Assembly: GCF_014650175.1 (NCBI RefSeq) | Contig: NZ_BMUL01000001.1 | Location: 352,013 to 416,012 of the forward strand | Length of the DNA: 64,000 nucleotides | Direction of reading: 5' to 3' | DNA from: Streptomyces termitum | GTDB taxonomy: Bacteria; Actinomycetota; Actinomycetes; Streptomycetales; Streptomycetaceae | Notes under the pieces: generated by a model | Databases searched by the model: none | Seen by the model: only the letters and a program-made list of their open reading frames with translations | Told to the model about the DNA's origin: nothing | Shown: positions 50,976 to 60,473 of the stretch, in pieces | How positions within the stretch are numbered: position 1 is the stretch's first letter | Layout: each line of letters starts with the position of its first letter | Position numbers and translations under genes: made by a program

Positions 50976-51740
50976 ATGAGCACCGACACGAAGCGACGGC
51001 CGTCCTTCTGGATGCGGCTCGTGGGGCTGCCGCTGCTCGCCCTCTCCTTCTTCCTGGCCGCCGGCTCCGCCCTCGCCTTCGCCGACTGGCTCCCCTCCGA
51101 CCTGGAGCGGTACCGCTCCTACACGGCCGCCGTGCCGTGCCCCGCCGACACCGCGCCCCGGCGCGCGGACGACTGCCTGCGGCAGGTGCCGTACACCGTC
51201 GAACGGGCCGGGCGCGAGTCCGCCGGGAAGAGCCAGACCTACCGGGTGGCCCTCAAGGGCGGCCCCTTCGGCAACGGCGAGGTGGACCTCGGCAGCCCCG
51301 GGGAACTGTCCGGCTGGCTCCGCCCCGGCGACCGGGTGACCGCCACCGTGTGGCGCGGCGAGGTCATCGACGTCGCCGCGCACGACCGGCGCCGGACCAG
51401 CGAGAACGAGCCGCGCGACGAGCCGCAGATGCCCGCCGCCCTGGGCACGGCCGGCGCCCTGCTCGCCCTCGTCCTCCTCGGATACGGCGGCGTGCTCCTG
51501 ACCGGCCTCGGATACGGCCGGATCACCTGGAAGCGCCACGTCTGGCCGCTGGTCGGGGGCCTCTTCGCCGGCCCCCTGATCGTCGGCCTCCTGACCGTCT
51601 GGCTCCACGTGCCCTGGCAGGCCGTGCCCCCGGTGATCGTGCTCGGCACGGCCGGGGCCCTGCGGCTGTTCCTCCGGCGCGACGAGCCCGCCGCACCCCG
51701 CTCCCACCGCGCCTCCGGCACTCCGGACCCCGTGCGCTAG
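50976..51740 (+). CDS. Membrane protein with extracytoplasmic domain
   Basis: The product is 254 residues: a helix at about 12-38, an extracytoplasmic domain of ~110 residues with Cys pairs (AVPCPADT and DDCLRQVPYTV), then three helices (about 155-178, 188-208 and 214-232). The layout recalls DUF3592-type proteins. The start is ATG 50976 after GGGGCGGGG. Family uncertain. Confidence 0.6.
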   Translation: MSTDTKRRPSFWMRLVGLPLLALSFFLAAGSALAFADWLPSDLERYRSYTAAVPCPADTAPRRADDCLRQVPYTVERAGRESAGKSQTYRVALKGGPFGNGEVDLGSPGELSGWLRPGDRVTATVWRGEVIDVAAHDRRRTSENEPRDEPQMPAALGTAGALLALVLLGYGGVLLTGLGYGRITWKRHVWPLVGGLFAGPLIVGLLTVWLHVPWQAVPPVIVLGTAGALRLFLRRDEPAAPRSHRASGTPDPVR

Positions 51741-51762
51741 GCCGTTTCCCGGGCCGTACGGC

Positions 51763-52230
51763 TCACGCCACGCAGAACTCGTTGCCCTCCGGGTCGGTCA
51801 TGACGACCCATTCGCCGCCCTGCTCGGCGACCCGCCGCAGCACGGCCGCGCCCAGCTTCTCCAGGCGCTCGACCTCCGCGTCCCGGGTGCCGGGGGCGGC
51901 GTGGACGTCGAGGTGGAGGCGGTTCTTGCCGGTCTTCTCCTCGGGGACCCGCTGGAAGAGGACGCGGCGGCCGAGCCCCGCGCCGTTCTCCTCGGAGACC
52001 GGGTCCTCGGGGTGCCGGATGCCGGCCAGGCCGTGCCAGCCGAGCCGCTCCTCGGGGGTGCCGGGGTGGACGGTCCGCGTCGCCTCGGCGGGGACGGCCC
52101 CGAAGCCGAGGAGCCTGCCGACGAGCGCGCTGTGGTCCTCCTCCACGTAGCCGAGGGCGGCCGCCCAGAAGGCCGCCTGGGCGTGCGGGTCGTTGGCGTC
52201 GATCACGAGCTTCCAGTGCAGTGCGTTCAT
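51763..52230 (-). CDS. VOC-superfamily protein, leaderless
   Basis: A 155-residue VOC-fold protein: HWKLVIDANDPHAQAAFWAA at the start, NRLHLDVHAAPGT for the second module and MTDPEGNEFCVA at the end. ATG 52230 is directly preceded by the 21-bp palindromic promoter element, with no ribosome-binding site and a candidate -10 (TATAAG on this strand) about 7 nt before the start, so the mRNA is probably leaderless. Divergent from the CGNR gene. Confidence 0.88.
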   Translation of the reverse strand: MNALHWKLVIDANDPHAQAAFWAAALGYVEEDHSALVGRLLGFGAVPAEATRTVHPGTPEERLGWHGLAGIRHPEDPVSEENGAGLGRRVLFQRVPEEKTGKNRLHLDVHAAPGTRDAEVERLEKLGAAVLRRVAEQGGEWVVMTDPEGNEFCVA

Positions 52231-52251
52231 GTAACCACTTATACTGGTTAC
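52231..52251. promoter_or_regulatory. Palindromic bidirectional promoter/operator
   Basis: The entire 21-bp gap between two divergent start codons is an inverted repeat: GTAACCA, a 7-bp centre, TGGTTAC. On the plus strand TATACT (52240-52245) and on the minus strand TATAAG lie about 6-7 nt before the respective ATG, fitting leaderless promoters in both directions. The arms could bind a dimeric regulator. Confidence 0.7.
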
Positions 52252-52866
52252 ATGAGTCGGTCCGCCACCGGAGCCACTGAATCCGGAATGCTCCTCCGCC
52301 CCCGCCACGGGCGGCCCTTCCGCTTCGACGCGGGCGCCCTCTGCCTGGAACTGCTGCTCACCGGCGGTCCCGGCCCGATCGCCCGGCAGTACGAGAGCCT
52401 CGACGATCCCGAAGGGCTGCGCGACTGGGCCCGCGACAGCCGCCTGCCCGACGGCCTCCCGCCGGACCTCCCCGTCACCGGCGACGACCTCGCCGCCGCC
52501 CGGACCCTCCGCGACGCCCTCTGGCGGCTCGCGCTCGCCCGCGCCGACGGCGCGCCGTACGACCCCGGGGCGCTGGCCGTCCTCAACGCGGCCGCCGCCG
52601 CCCCGCCGCTCGCCCCCGCGCTCGCCCCCGACGGCGCCCGCGCCTGGGCCCCCGGCGCCACCGCCGGAGCCCTGCTCTCCACCGTCGCCCGCGACGCCGT
52701 CGACCTGCTCACCGGCCCGCACGCCGACCGCGTCCGGGTCTGCGGCGCCGACGACTGCTCCCTGCTCTTCGCCGACACCTCGCGGCCGGGCGCCCGCCGC
52801 TGGTGCTCCATGGCCCGCTGCGGCAACCGCCACAAGGCCCGCGCCCACCGCGCCGCCAAGGACTGA
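52252..52866 (+). CDS. CGNR zinc-finger (ABATE domain) putative regulator
   Basis: The product is 204 residues. An N-terminal ABATE domain (RFDAGALCLELLLTGGPG) is followed by the CGNR zinc finger: CGADDC, then RRWCSMARCGNRHKARAHR. It may bind nucleic acid and sense a small molecule. ATG 52252 directly follows the palindrome with no ribosome-binding site, so it is probably leaderless. Divergent from the VOC protein, which it may control together with itself. Confidence 0.88.
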   Translation: MSRSATGATESGMLLRPRHGRPFRFDAGALCLELLLTGGPGPIARQYESLDDPEGLRDWARDSRLPDGLPPDLPVTGDDLAAARTLRDALWRLALARADGAPYDPGALAVLNAAAAAPPLAPALAPDGARAWAPGATAGALLSTVARDAVDLLTGPHADRVRVCGADDCSLLFADTSRPGARRWCSMARCGNRHKARAHRAAKD

Positions 52867-52875
52867 GGGGCGGCC

Positions 52876-53487
52876 TCAGGGGCGGACGCGGTCCAGCAGC
52901 CCCGGCACCTCCGGGTACGGCGTCTCCACCGGCAGCAGCCGCCCGGCCGCCGCCAGGTCACCGGCCCGCACCAGCCCGTGCACCTCGCGGGCGAGCGGCG
53001 TCACGTCCCGGACGGAGACCGTCCACTCGTCCGCGTACCGCCGCGCCGCCTCGCCCGCCAGCCCCAGCTGGAGCGAGCGGTACGGCAGCGGCGCCAGCCG
53101 CAGATCGCGCTCCGGGTCCCACTGCACCCGCGCCGGTGCCTCCCGAAGCTCCCGCCGCCACGCGTCCCGGTCGGGGTGGAAGCCCCGCTCGTAGTGCGAC
53201 AGGCAGGCCCCGCGCAGCGCCCACTCGAAGCCCTCGCGGGTGATCTCCACGGCGAGGACGACCTCCTGGCCCTCCTTGGCGCCCCAGCCGCAGCGGTACA
53301 TCATCCACAGGAACGACGGCTTGATCCACGTCATCCGGTCCCGCTTCCAGGCGGCCGGGAACCGGCCGTCCCGCGCGGCGGGCACCCCGATCACCGGCGA
53401 GTACGCCTGGTAGACGGTGATCGTGCCGGCGGTGTGCGCGGCCCGGATCCGGCGCTTCGGCTCGGTGCGGGGGTCCCGTTCTTCCAT
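52876..53487 (-). CDS. DUF4291 protein
   Basis: A 203-residue soluble protein with DUF4291 landmarks: ITVYQAYSPVIGVPAARDGR, MTWIKPSFLWMMYRCGWGAK, and RVQWDPERDL with PYRSLQLGL. The family is widespread and uncharacterised. ATG 53487. Convergent with the CGNR gene across 9 bp. Confidence 0.85.
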   Translation of the reverse strand: MEERDPRTEPKRRIRAAHTAGTITVYQAYSPVIGVPAARDGRFPAAWKRDRMTWIKPSFLWMMYRCGWGAKEGQEVVLAVEITREGFEWALRGACLSHYERGFHPDRDAWRRELREAPARVQWDPERDLRLAPLPYRSLQLGLAGEAARRYADEWTVSVRDVTPLAREVHGLVRAGDLAAAGRLLPVETPYPEVPGLLDRVRP

Positions 53488-53550
53488 GGGCCCAGCCTGG
53501 TCCGGGCCCCGGCCCCCCGGCCACCGGTTTTCCAGCGGCGGCCGGGCGGT

Positions 53551-54678
53551 TCAGGCGCGGTGCTCGCCCGCCGGGGCCGGACCGGCGGCGGGAGCCGGGA
53601 CCTGCGCGGGCCGCGGCCGCGGCGGTGCGTCCGACTCCGGCTTCGACTCCGGCTCGGGCTTCCGCTCCGGCTCCGCGAGGAGCCCCGCGGCGTCCCGGGC
53701 GGCCGCCTCCCGGGCCGCGCGGGCGACGGCCGCCCGGCTGCGGCGGCCGGTGCGCAGCGCGTCCCAGGTGAGGATCGTCAGGGCCAGCCAGACCAGCGAG
53801 AAGCCCGCCCAGCGCTCCGGCGGCATCGCCTCGTGGAAGTACGTCACGCCCAGCAGGAACTGCGAGATCGGCGCCAGGTACTGGAGCAGGCCCAGCGTCG
53901 ACAGCGGCACCCGGATCGCCGCCGCGCCGAAGAGGACCAGCGGCACCGCGGTGACGATGCCGGTGGAGGCGAGCAGCGCCATGTGCCCGGCGCCCTCGGT
54001 GCCGAAGGCCAGCGAGCCCTGGGTCCCGAGCAGGACCAGGTAGCCGAGGGCCGGCAGGAACTGCACGGCGGTCTCCGCCGCCAGCGACTCCAGGCCGCCC
54101 AGGTTCACCTTCTTCTTCGCCAGGCCGTAGAGGGCGAAGGAGAAGGCGAGGGTGAGGGAGATCCACGGCGGGCGCCCGGCGGCCACCGCCAGCACCACGA
54201 CGGCCGCGAGGCCGATGCCGACGGCCGCCCACTGCGCCGGGCGGAGCCGCTCCTTGAGGACGAGGACGCCGAGCGCGATGGTGACCAGCGGGTTGATGAA
54301 GTAGCCGAGGGACGCCTCGACGACGTGGCCGGTGTTGACCGACCAGATGTACAGGCCCCAGTTGACCGTGATCACGGCGGCGGCGAGGGTCAGCAGGGCC
54401 AGCTTGCGCGGGCTGGCGGCCAGCTCGCGGACCCAGTCCCAGCGGCGCACCACCAGCAGCGCGATGCCGACGAAGACGAACGACCACACCATCCGGTGGG
54501 CGAGGATCTCGCCCGCGCTCGCCGGCTTGAGCAGCGGCCAGAAGAGGGGGACCAGGCCCCACATGCCGTAGGCGGCGAAGCCGTAGAGGAGCCCGGTCCG
54601 GCCCTCTCCTCCGTCGTCCGGCCCGGCCGTGCCCGCCGTGCCGCCCGTCCCGGCCCCGTTCTCCGGTCGCCCGCCCAT
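53551..54678 (-). CDS. rarD: RarD-type EamA-family transporter
   Basis: A 375-residue protein with ten hydrophobic helices of the drug/metabolite transporter superfamily: YGFAAYGMWGLVPLFWPLLK, NTGHVVEASLGYFINPLVTI and LQYLAPISQFLLGVTYFHEA are RarD signatures. The C-terminal ~65 residues are charged and Pro/Ala-rich and lie in the cytoplasm. The substrate of RarD is not established (chloramphenicol sensitivity in some species). ATG 54678. Confidence 0.88.
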   Translation of the reverse strand: MGGRPENGAGTGGTAGTAGPDDGGEGRTGLLYGFAAYGMWGLVPLFWPLLKPASAGEILAHRMVWSFVFVGIALLVVRRWDWVRELAASPRKLALLTLAAAVITVNWGLYIWSVNTGHVVEASLGYFINPLVTIALGVLVLKERLRPAQWAAVGIGLAAVVVLAVAAGRPPWISLTLAFSFALYGLAKKKVNLGGLESLAAETAVQFLPALGYLVLLGTQGSLAFGTEGAGHMALLASTGIVTAVPLVLFGAAAIRVPLSTLGLLQYLAPISQFLLGVTYFHEAMPPERWAGFSLVWLALTILTWDALRTGRRSRAAVARAAREAAARDAAGLLAEPERKPEPESKPESDAPPRPRPAQVPAPAAGPAPAGEHRA

Positions 54679-54802
54679 GAAAGCCTCCCGCCCCGCACCG
54701 TGCTGTTGCGACGAAGGTAGCGCCGCACGGGCCCGGCTGTCATGCGCGTACCGTTATACGGTCATGACCTTGGGGTGCGGGAGGCGTGCGGGACGCGCGG
54801 GA

Positions 54803-55678
54803 CTACTCCGCCGCGGCCAGCGCCTCGCCGATCGTCACGCCGATCGGGGTGGTCGGACGGCCGATCAGCCGCGCCAGGTCACCGGTCCGCAGCGCCAGCG
54901 AACCCCGCCCGATGGCCTCGTCCACGTCCACCAGGACCGCCGCGAAGGAGTCCGGCACCCCGGCGCCCGTCAGGATCTCCCGGTGCGCCGCCGCCGGCAC
55001 GTTCCGGTAGGCGACCTCCCGGCCGCTGCGGGCCGCGACCTCGGCCGCGTACTCCGCCAGCGACCACGCCTCGTCGCCGCTCAGCTCGTACGCCCGGCCC
55101 GTGTGCTCCCCGGCCGGACCGGTCAGCACGGCCGCCGCGGCGGCGGCGAAGTCGGCGCGCGGGGCGGTCGCGATCCGGCCCTCGCCCGCGTTGGCGACGA
55201 CGGCGCCGTGCGCGAGGACCGCCCCGAGGTGCGCGGTGTAGTTCTCGCTGTACCAGCCGTTGCGGAGGAAGGTGTACGGCAGGCCGGAGGCGAGGATCAG
55301 CGCCTCGGTCTCCTTGTGCTCCGCCGCCAGGTCGAAGTCGGCCTCCGGGCCGCCCAGGACGCCGGTGTACGCGAGCTGGGCCACGCCCGCCGCCTTCGCC
55401 GCGTCGATCACGGCGGCGTGCTGCGGCACCCGGCGCCCGACCTCGCTGCCGGAGACCAGCAGCACCCGGTCCCCGGCCCGGAAGGCCCCGGCGAGCGTCT
55501 CGGGCCGGTCGTAGTCCGCGATCCGCAGCTCGACGCCGCGCTCCGCCAGGTCCGCGGCCTTCTTCCCGTCGCGCACCACGGCGGCGACGGAGGAGGCGGG
55601 GACGGCGGGGTCGGCGAGGAGGGCCTCGACGACGAGGCGGCCCAGCTGGCCGGTGGCTCCGGTGACGACGATGCTCAT
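54803..55678 (-). CDS. NmrA/QorB-like NAD(P)-binding oxidoreductase
   Basis: A 291-residue atypical short-chain dehydrogenase: VVTGATGQLG (nucleotide binding), VRDGKKAADLAERGVELRIA, YTGVLGG, FLRNGWYSENYTAHL. This pattern matches quinone oxidoreductase 2 (QorB) and NmrA-like proteins. The TGxxGxxG loop binds NAD(P)H. ATG 55678; divergent from the HxlR regulator, which probably controls it in response to quinones or electrophiles. Confidence 0.9.
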   Translation of the reverse strand: MSIVVTGATGQLGRLVVEALLADPAVPASSVAAVVRDGKKAADLAERGVELRIADYDRPETLAGAFRAGDRVLLVSGSEVGRRVPQHAAVIDAAKAAGVAQLAYTGVLGGPEADFDLAAEHKETEALILASGLPYTFLRNGWYSENYTAHLGAVLAHGAVVANAGEGRIATAPRADFAAAAAAVLTGPAGEHTGRAYELSGDEAWSLAEYAAEVAARSGREVAYRNVPAAAHREILTGAGVPDSFAAVLVDVDEAIGRGSLALRTGDLARLIGRPTTPIGVTIGEALAAAE

Positions 55679-55746
55679 GGGGGACTTCCTTCGGGGGTGG
55701 CGTGCGGCGTACCCACTCACCGTACGACCGGCACTAACCAGAAGAA

Positions 55747-55771
55747 AGTACCCACTTTGAAGTAAGGTACT
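55747..55771. promoter_or_regulatory. HxlR operator with overlapping promoter
   Basis: AGTACC (55747-55752) and GGTACT (55766-55771) are perfect inverse arms around an inner ACTT-TG-AAGT repeat. TAAGGT (55763-55768) reads as a -10 about 6 nt before GTG 55775, so the regulator may be leaderless and autoregulated. Confidence 0.7.
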
Positions 55772-55774
55772 GGT

Positions 55775-56161
55775 GTGAGCGTAAGTGACCAGATGCCGAT
55801 GATCGGCGTCTACGACACCCAGTGCCCGTCCCGGATCGTCCTGGAGCACGTCACCAGCCGCTGGGGCGTCCTCGTCCTCATCGCCCTCCTGGAGCGGCCG
55901 TACCGCTTCAGCGAACTGCGCCGCAGGATCGGCGGCGTCAGCGAGAAGATGCTGACCCAGACCCTCCAGACCCTGGAGCGCGACGGCTTCGTGCACCGCG
56001 ACGCCCACCCCGTCATCCCGCCCCGCGTCGACTACAGCCTCACCGCGCTCGGCACCGACGCCGCCCACCGGATCCGGGCCCTCGCCGTGTGGACCGAGGA
56101 GCGGGTCCCCGAGGTCGAGGCGGCCCGCGCCCGCTACGACGGGGCCCGCGAGGAGCGCTGA
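55775..56161 (+). CDS. HxlR-family transcriptional regulator
   Basis: A 128-residue winged-helix regulator: CPSRIVLEHVTSRWGVLVLI (with the N-terminal Cys used by redox/electrophile sensors of this family), PYRFSELRRRIGGVSEKMLT, and the wing VIPPRVDYSLTALG. GTG 55775. Divergent from the QorB-like oxidoreductase; QorR/HypR-type control by oxidation or quinones is the natural model. Confidence 0.92.
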   Translation: MSVSDQMPMIGVYDTQCPSRIVLEHVTSRWGVLVLIALLERPYRFSELRRRIGGVSEKMLTQTLQTLERDGFVHRDAHPVIPPRVDYSLTALGTDAAHRIRALAVWTEERVPEVEAARARYDGAREER

Positions 56162-56189
56162 GGCCGCGCCCGCCGGGAGGAACGCCGGA

Positions 56190-56216
56190 GGCCCGGCCGC
56201 GCGGTGCGGCCGGGCC
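56190..56216. terminator. Bidirectional hairpin between HxlR and korB
   Basis: GGCCCGGCCGC (56190-56200) pairs perfectly with GCGGCCGGGCC (56206-56216), with a 5-nt loop, between convergent stops at 56161 and 56237. Confidence 0.7.
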
Positions 56217-56236
56217 CCGGGGGTGGTGCGGGCGGG

Positions 56237-57281
<1,045 letters not shown>

Positions 57282-57289
<8 letters not shown>

Positions 57290-59219
57290 CGAGGGCCTCC
57301 TTGAGGACGGTGGCGAGCTGCTCCGCCTTGAACGGCATGCCGTTGACCTGCGTGTACGACTGGGCGTCGACGAGGAACCGGGCCCGGATCAGGGTGGCGA
57401 GCTGCCCGAGGTTCATCTCCGGCACCACGACCCGCTCGTACCGGCCGAGGACCTCGCCGAGGTTCTTCGGGAAGGGGTTGAGGTGGCGCAGGTGGGCCTG
57501 GGCGACGCTGCCGCCCTCGCGCCGCACCCGCCGCACGGCGGCCGTGACCGGGCCGTAGGTGGAGCCCCAGCCGAGCACCAGCACCCGCGCGCCGTCCGGG
57601 TCGTCGACCTCCAGGTCGGGCACCGCGATGCCGTCCACCTTGGCCTGCCGGGTGCGGACCATGAAGTCGTGGTTGGCGGGGTCGTACGAGATGTTCCCGG
57701 TGCCGTCCTGCTTCTCGATGCCGCCGATGCGGTGTTCGAGGCCGGGGGTGCCGGGCACCGCCCAGGGGCGGGCCAGCGTCTCCGGGTCCCGCTTGTACGG
57801 CCAGAAGACCTCCGTGCCGTCCGCGAGGGCGTGGTTCGGCCCGGTCGCGAAGGCCGTCCGCAGGTCGGGCAGGTCGGCCGTCTCGGGGATCCGCCACGGC
57901 TCCGAGCCGTTGGCCAGGTAGCCGTCGGAGAGCAGGAAGACCGGGGTGCGGTAGGTGAGCGCGATCCGCGCGGCGTCCAGGGCGGCGTCGAAGCAGTCCG
58001 CCGGGGTCCGCGGCGCCACGACCGGCACCGGCGCCTCGCCGTTGCGCCCGTACATCGCCTGGAGGAGGTCGGCCTGCTCGGTCTTGGTGGGCAGGCCGGT
58101 GGACGGGCCGCCGCGCTGGATGTCCACGATCAGCAGCGGCAGTTCGAGCGAGACGGCGAGGCCGATGGTCTCCGACTTGAGCGCCACGCCCGGACCGGAG
58201 GTCGTGGTCACGGCGAGGGAGCCGCCGAAGGCGGCGCCGAGTGCGGCGCCGATGCCCGCGATCTCGTCCTCGGCCTGGAAGGTCCGCACGCCGAAGTTCT
58301 TGTGCCGGGACAGCTCGTGCAGGATGTCCGAGGCCGGGGTGATCGGGTACGAGCCCAGGTAGAGCGGCAGGTCGGCCTGGCGGCTCGCGGCGATCAGCCC
58401 GTAGGACAGCGCCAGGTTCCCGGAGATGTTGCGGTAGGTGCCGGTGGGGAAGGCGCGGGTGGCGGGCGCCACCTCGTAGGAGACGGCGAAGTCCTCGGTG
58501 GTCTCGCCGAAGTTCCAGCCGGCCCGGAAGGCCGCCACGTTCGCCTCGGCGATCTGCGGCTTCTTCGCGAACTTCGTCCGCAGGAACGCCTCGGTGCTCT
58601 CGGTGGGCCGGTGGTACATCCACGACAGCAGCCCGAGCGCGAACATGTTCTTGCTGCGCTCGGCCTCCTTCCGGGACAGGCCGAACTCCTTGAGCGCCTC
58701 GATGGTCAGCGTGGTCAGCGGCACCGGGTGGACCCGGTAGCCCTCCAGCGACCCGTCCTCCAGCGGGGAGGCCGCGTAGCCGACCTTGGCCATCGCCCGC
58801 TTCGCGAACTCGTCCGTGTTGACGATGATCTCGCCGCCGCGGGGCACGTCGGCGATGTTGGCCTTCAGCGCCGCGGGGTTCATCGCGACGAGCACGTTCG
58901 GCGCGTCGCCGGGGGTGAGGATGTCGTGGTCGGCGAAGTGGAGCTGGAACGACGACACGCCCGGCAGGGTGCCGGCGGGGGCGCGGATCTCGGCGGGGAA
59001 GTTCGGCAGGGTCGACAGGTCGTTGCCGAACGACGCGGTCTCCGAGGTGAAGCGGTCGCCCGTGAGCTGCATGCCGTCACCGGAGTCGCCCGCGAACCGG
59101 ATGATCACCCGGTCCAGACGCCGGACCTCTTTCTCGGCACCCTGACGCGCCCGTGCCGGAGCACTGCGCTGCTCCCCGACCAGGGCCTCACCGGCCTCGC
59201 TGCTGACCTGGCTGGTCAC
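57282..59219 (-). CDS. korA: 2-oxoacid:ferredoxin oxidoreductase, alpha (fused gamma-alpha) subunit
   Basis: A 645-residue protein. The N-terminal ~200 residues are the gamma domain (VIIRFAGDSGDGMQLTGDRF); the remainder is the alpha domain with YPITPASDILHELSRHKNFG, QAEDEIAGIGAALGAAFGG and TTTSGPGVALKSETIGLAVS. Actinobacterial and archaeal KorA share this gamma-alpha fusion. GTG 59219 has AGGGAGG upstream, preferred to an open extension. KorAB can replace or bypass the 2-oxoglutarate dehydrogenase complex. It adjoins two-component and nuo genes, fitting a redox neighbourhood. Confidence 0.95.
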
Positions 59220-59535
59220 TGAACTGGACCTCCCTAGCGGCAAGGGGACTCTGGGCCCAACCCTACGACGGAGGGGTGGGCCTCCCGGGGACTTCTCACA
59301 TCCTGGTCACCGGTTTGAGACGCCTTTTTGCCCTGTGTTGTCATGGTCTGTCGGCTCCCGGATTGCTCCGGAATTTCAGTTTCCTGCTCATTCTTCCGTC
59401 CTGGGACCGGGGTCCCCGGGCGGAGCGTGCGCGTGCTCGTTTCTGACAGGGTGTCAGATGATCAGGGGTGTGGCCCGGGAGCGGGGCCGAGACCTCCGAC
59501 ACGTCCGGAGGTGCCCGGCCGCCGCCCCCGCCGGA
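59220..59535. other. Gap between korA and the response regulator
   Basis: 316 bp. It holds the korA promoter region and, at 59442-59458, a palindrome. No gene was recognised. Confidence 0.45.
59442..59458. promoter_or_regulatory. Palindrome TCTGACA-GGG-TGTCAGA
   Basis: A perfect 7-bp inverted repeat with a 3-bp centre, about 220 bp upstream of korA and 78 bp beyond the stop of the minus-strand response regulator. Its form is that of a TetR- or MarR-type operator; no regulator is assigned. Confidence 0.55.
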
Positions 59536-60195
59536 TCAGGACCGCAGGTACGTCAGCACCGCGAGGACCCGGCGGTGGTCGCCCTCGCTCGGCGAGAGCC
59601 CCAGCTTCAGGAAGATGTTCCCGATGTGCTTCTCCACCGCGCCGTCGCTCACCACCAGCTGCTTCGCGATGGCCGAGTTGGTCCGCCCCTCGGCCATCAG
59701 ACCGAGGACCTCCCGCTCGCGCGGCGTCAGGTGCGCCAGGACGTCCTGCTGCCGGCTGCGGCCCAGCAACTGCTGCACCACCTCCGGATCCAGGGCCGTG
59801 CCCCCGGACGCCACCCGCACCACCGCCTCGGTGAACTCGCGGACCTCCGCCACCCGGTCCTTCAGCAGATAGCCCACGCCCCGCGTGGAACCGGCCAGCA
59901 GTTCGGTGGCGTACTGCTCCTCCACGTACTGCGACAGCACCAGCACCCCGAGCTCCGGATGCTCCGACCGCAGCCGCACCGCCGCCCGCACCCCCTCGTC
60001 GGTGTGCGTCGGCGGCATCCGGACGTCCGCCACCACCACGTCCGGCAGCGCGCCCGCCTCCGCGAGGTCCGCCACCGTCTTCACCAGCGCCTCGCCGTCC
60101 CCGACCCCCGCGACCACCTCGTGCCCGCGGTCGGTCAGCAACCGGGTCAGCCCCTCGCGCAGCAGTACCGAATCCTCCGCGATGACCACCCGCAC
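59536..60195 (-). CDS. LuxR/NarL-family response regulator
   Basis: A 219-residue regulator. Receiver: VVIAEDSVLL, phospho-Asp in VVVADVRMPP, Lys in GYLLKDRV. C-terminal LuxR HTH: LTPREREVLGLMAEGRTNSA and VEKHIGNIFLKLGL. GTG 60195 is chosen with AGAGGTGG upstream; GTG 60207 is too close to that site. The two following minus-strand genes upstream encode paralogous sensor kinases, so one or both may phosphorylate it. Confidence 0.93.
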   Translation of the reverse strand: MRVVIAEDSVLLREGLTRLLTDRGHEVVAGVGDGEALVKTVADLAEAGALPDVVVADVRMPPTHTDEGVRAAVRLRSEHPELGVLVLSQYVEEQYATELLAGSTRGVGYLLKDRVAEVREFTEAVVRVASGGTALDPEVVQQLLGRSRQQDVLAHLTPREREVLGLMAEGRTNSAIAKQLVVSDGAVEKHIGNIFLKLGLSPSEGDHRRVLAVLTYLRS

Positions 60196-60473
60196 CCGGT
60201 CCGCCACCTCTCCCACGCCCACGACCCGCAGCCCCCAAACCCCTCGCTCGACACCCTGCACTACGTGATCAGCATTCCAGGAAACCCCCCGTTCGCGGTA
60301 CGCCTTCGCCCGGCGGGCCCCAGGGATGTCAGGTCGGCGGGAGGCGCCGGGGCGCACGACGGCGGGCGCGGCCGGCATTCCGCCGACCGCGCCCGCCCGA
60401 TCCGTACCGCCGCCGTGCCCGTCCCCACGAGCCCGTCCGTACGGCTCCGTCCTCCGCCGCCGCGGCCCTCTTC

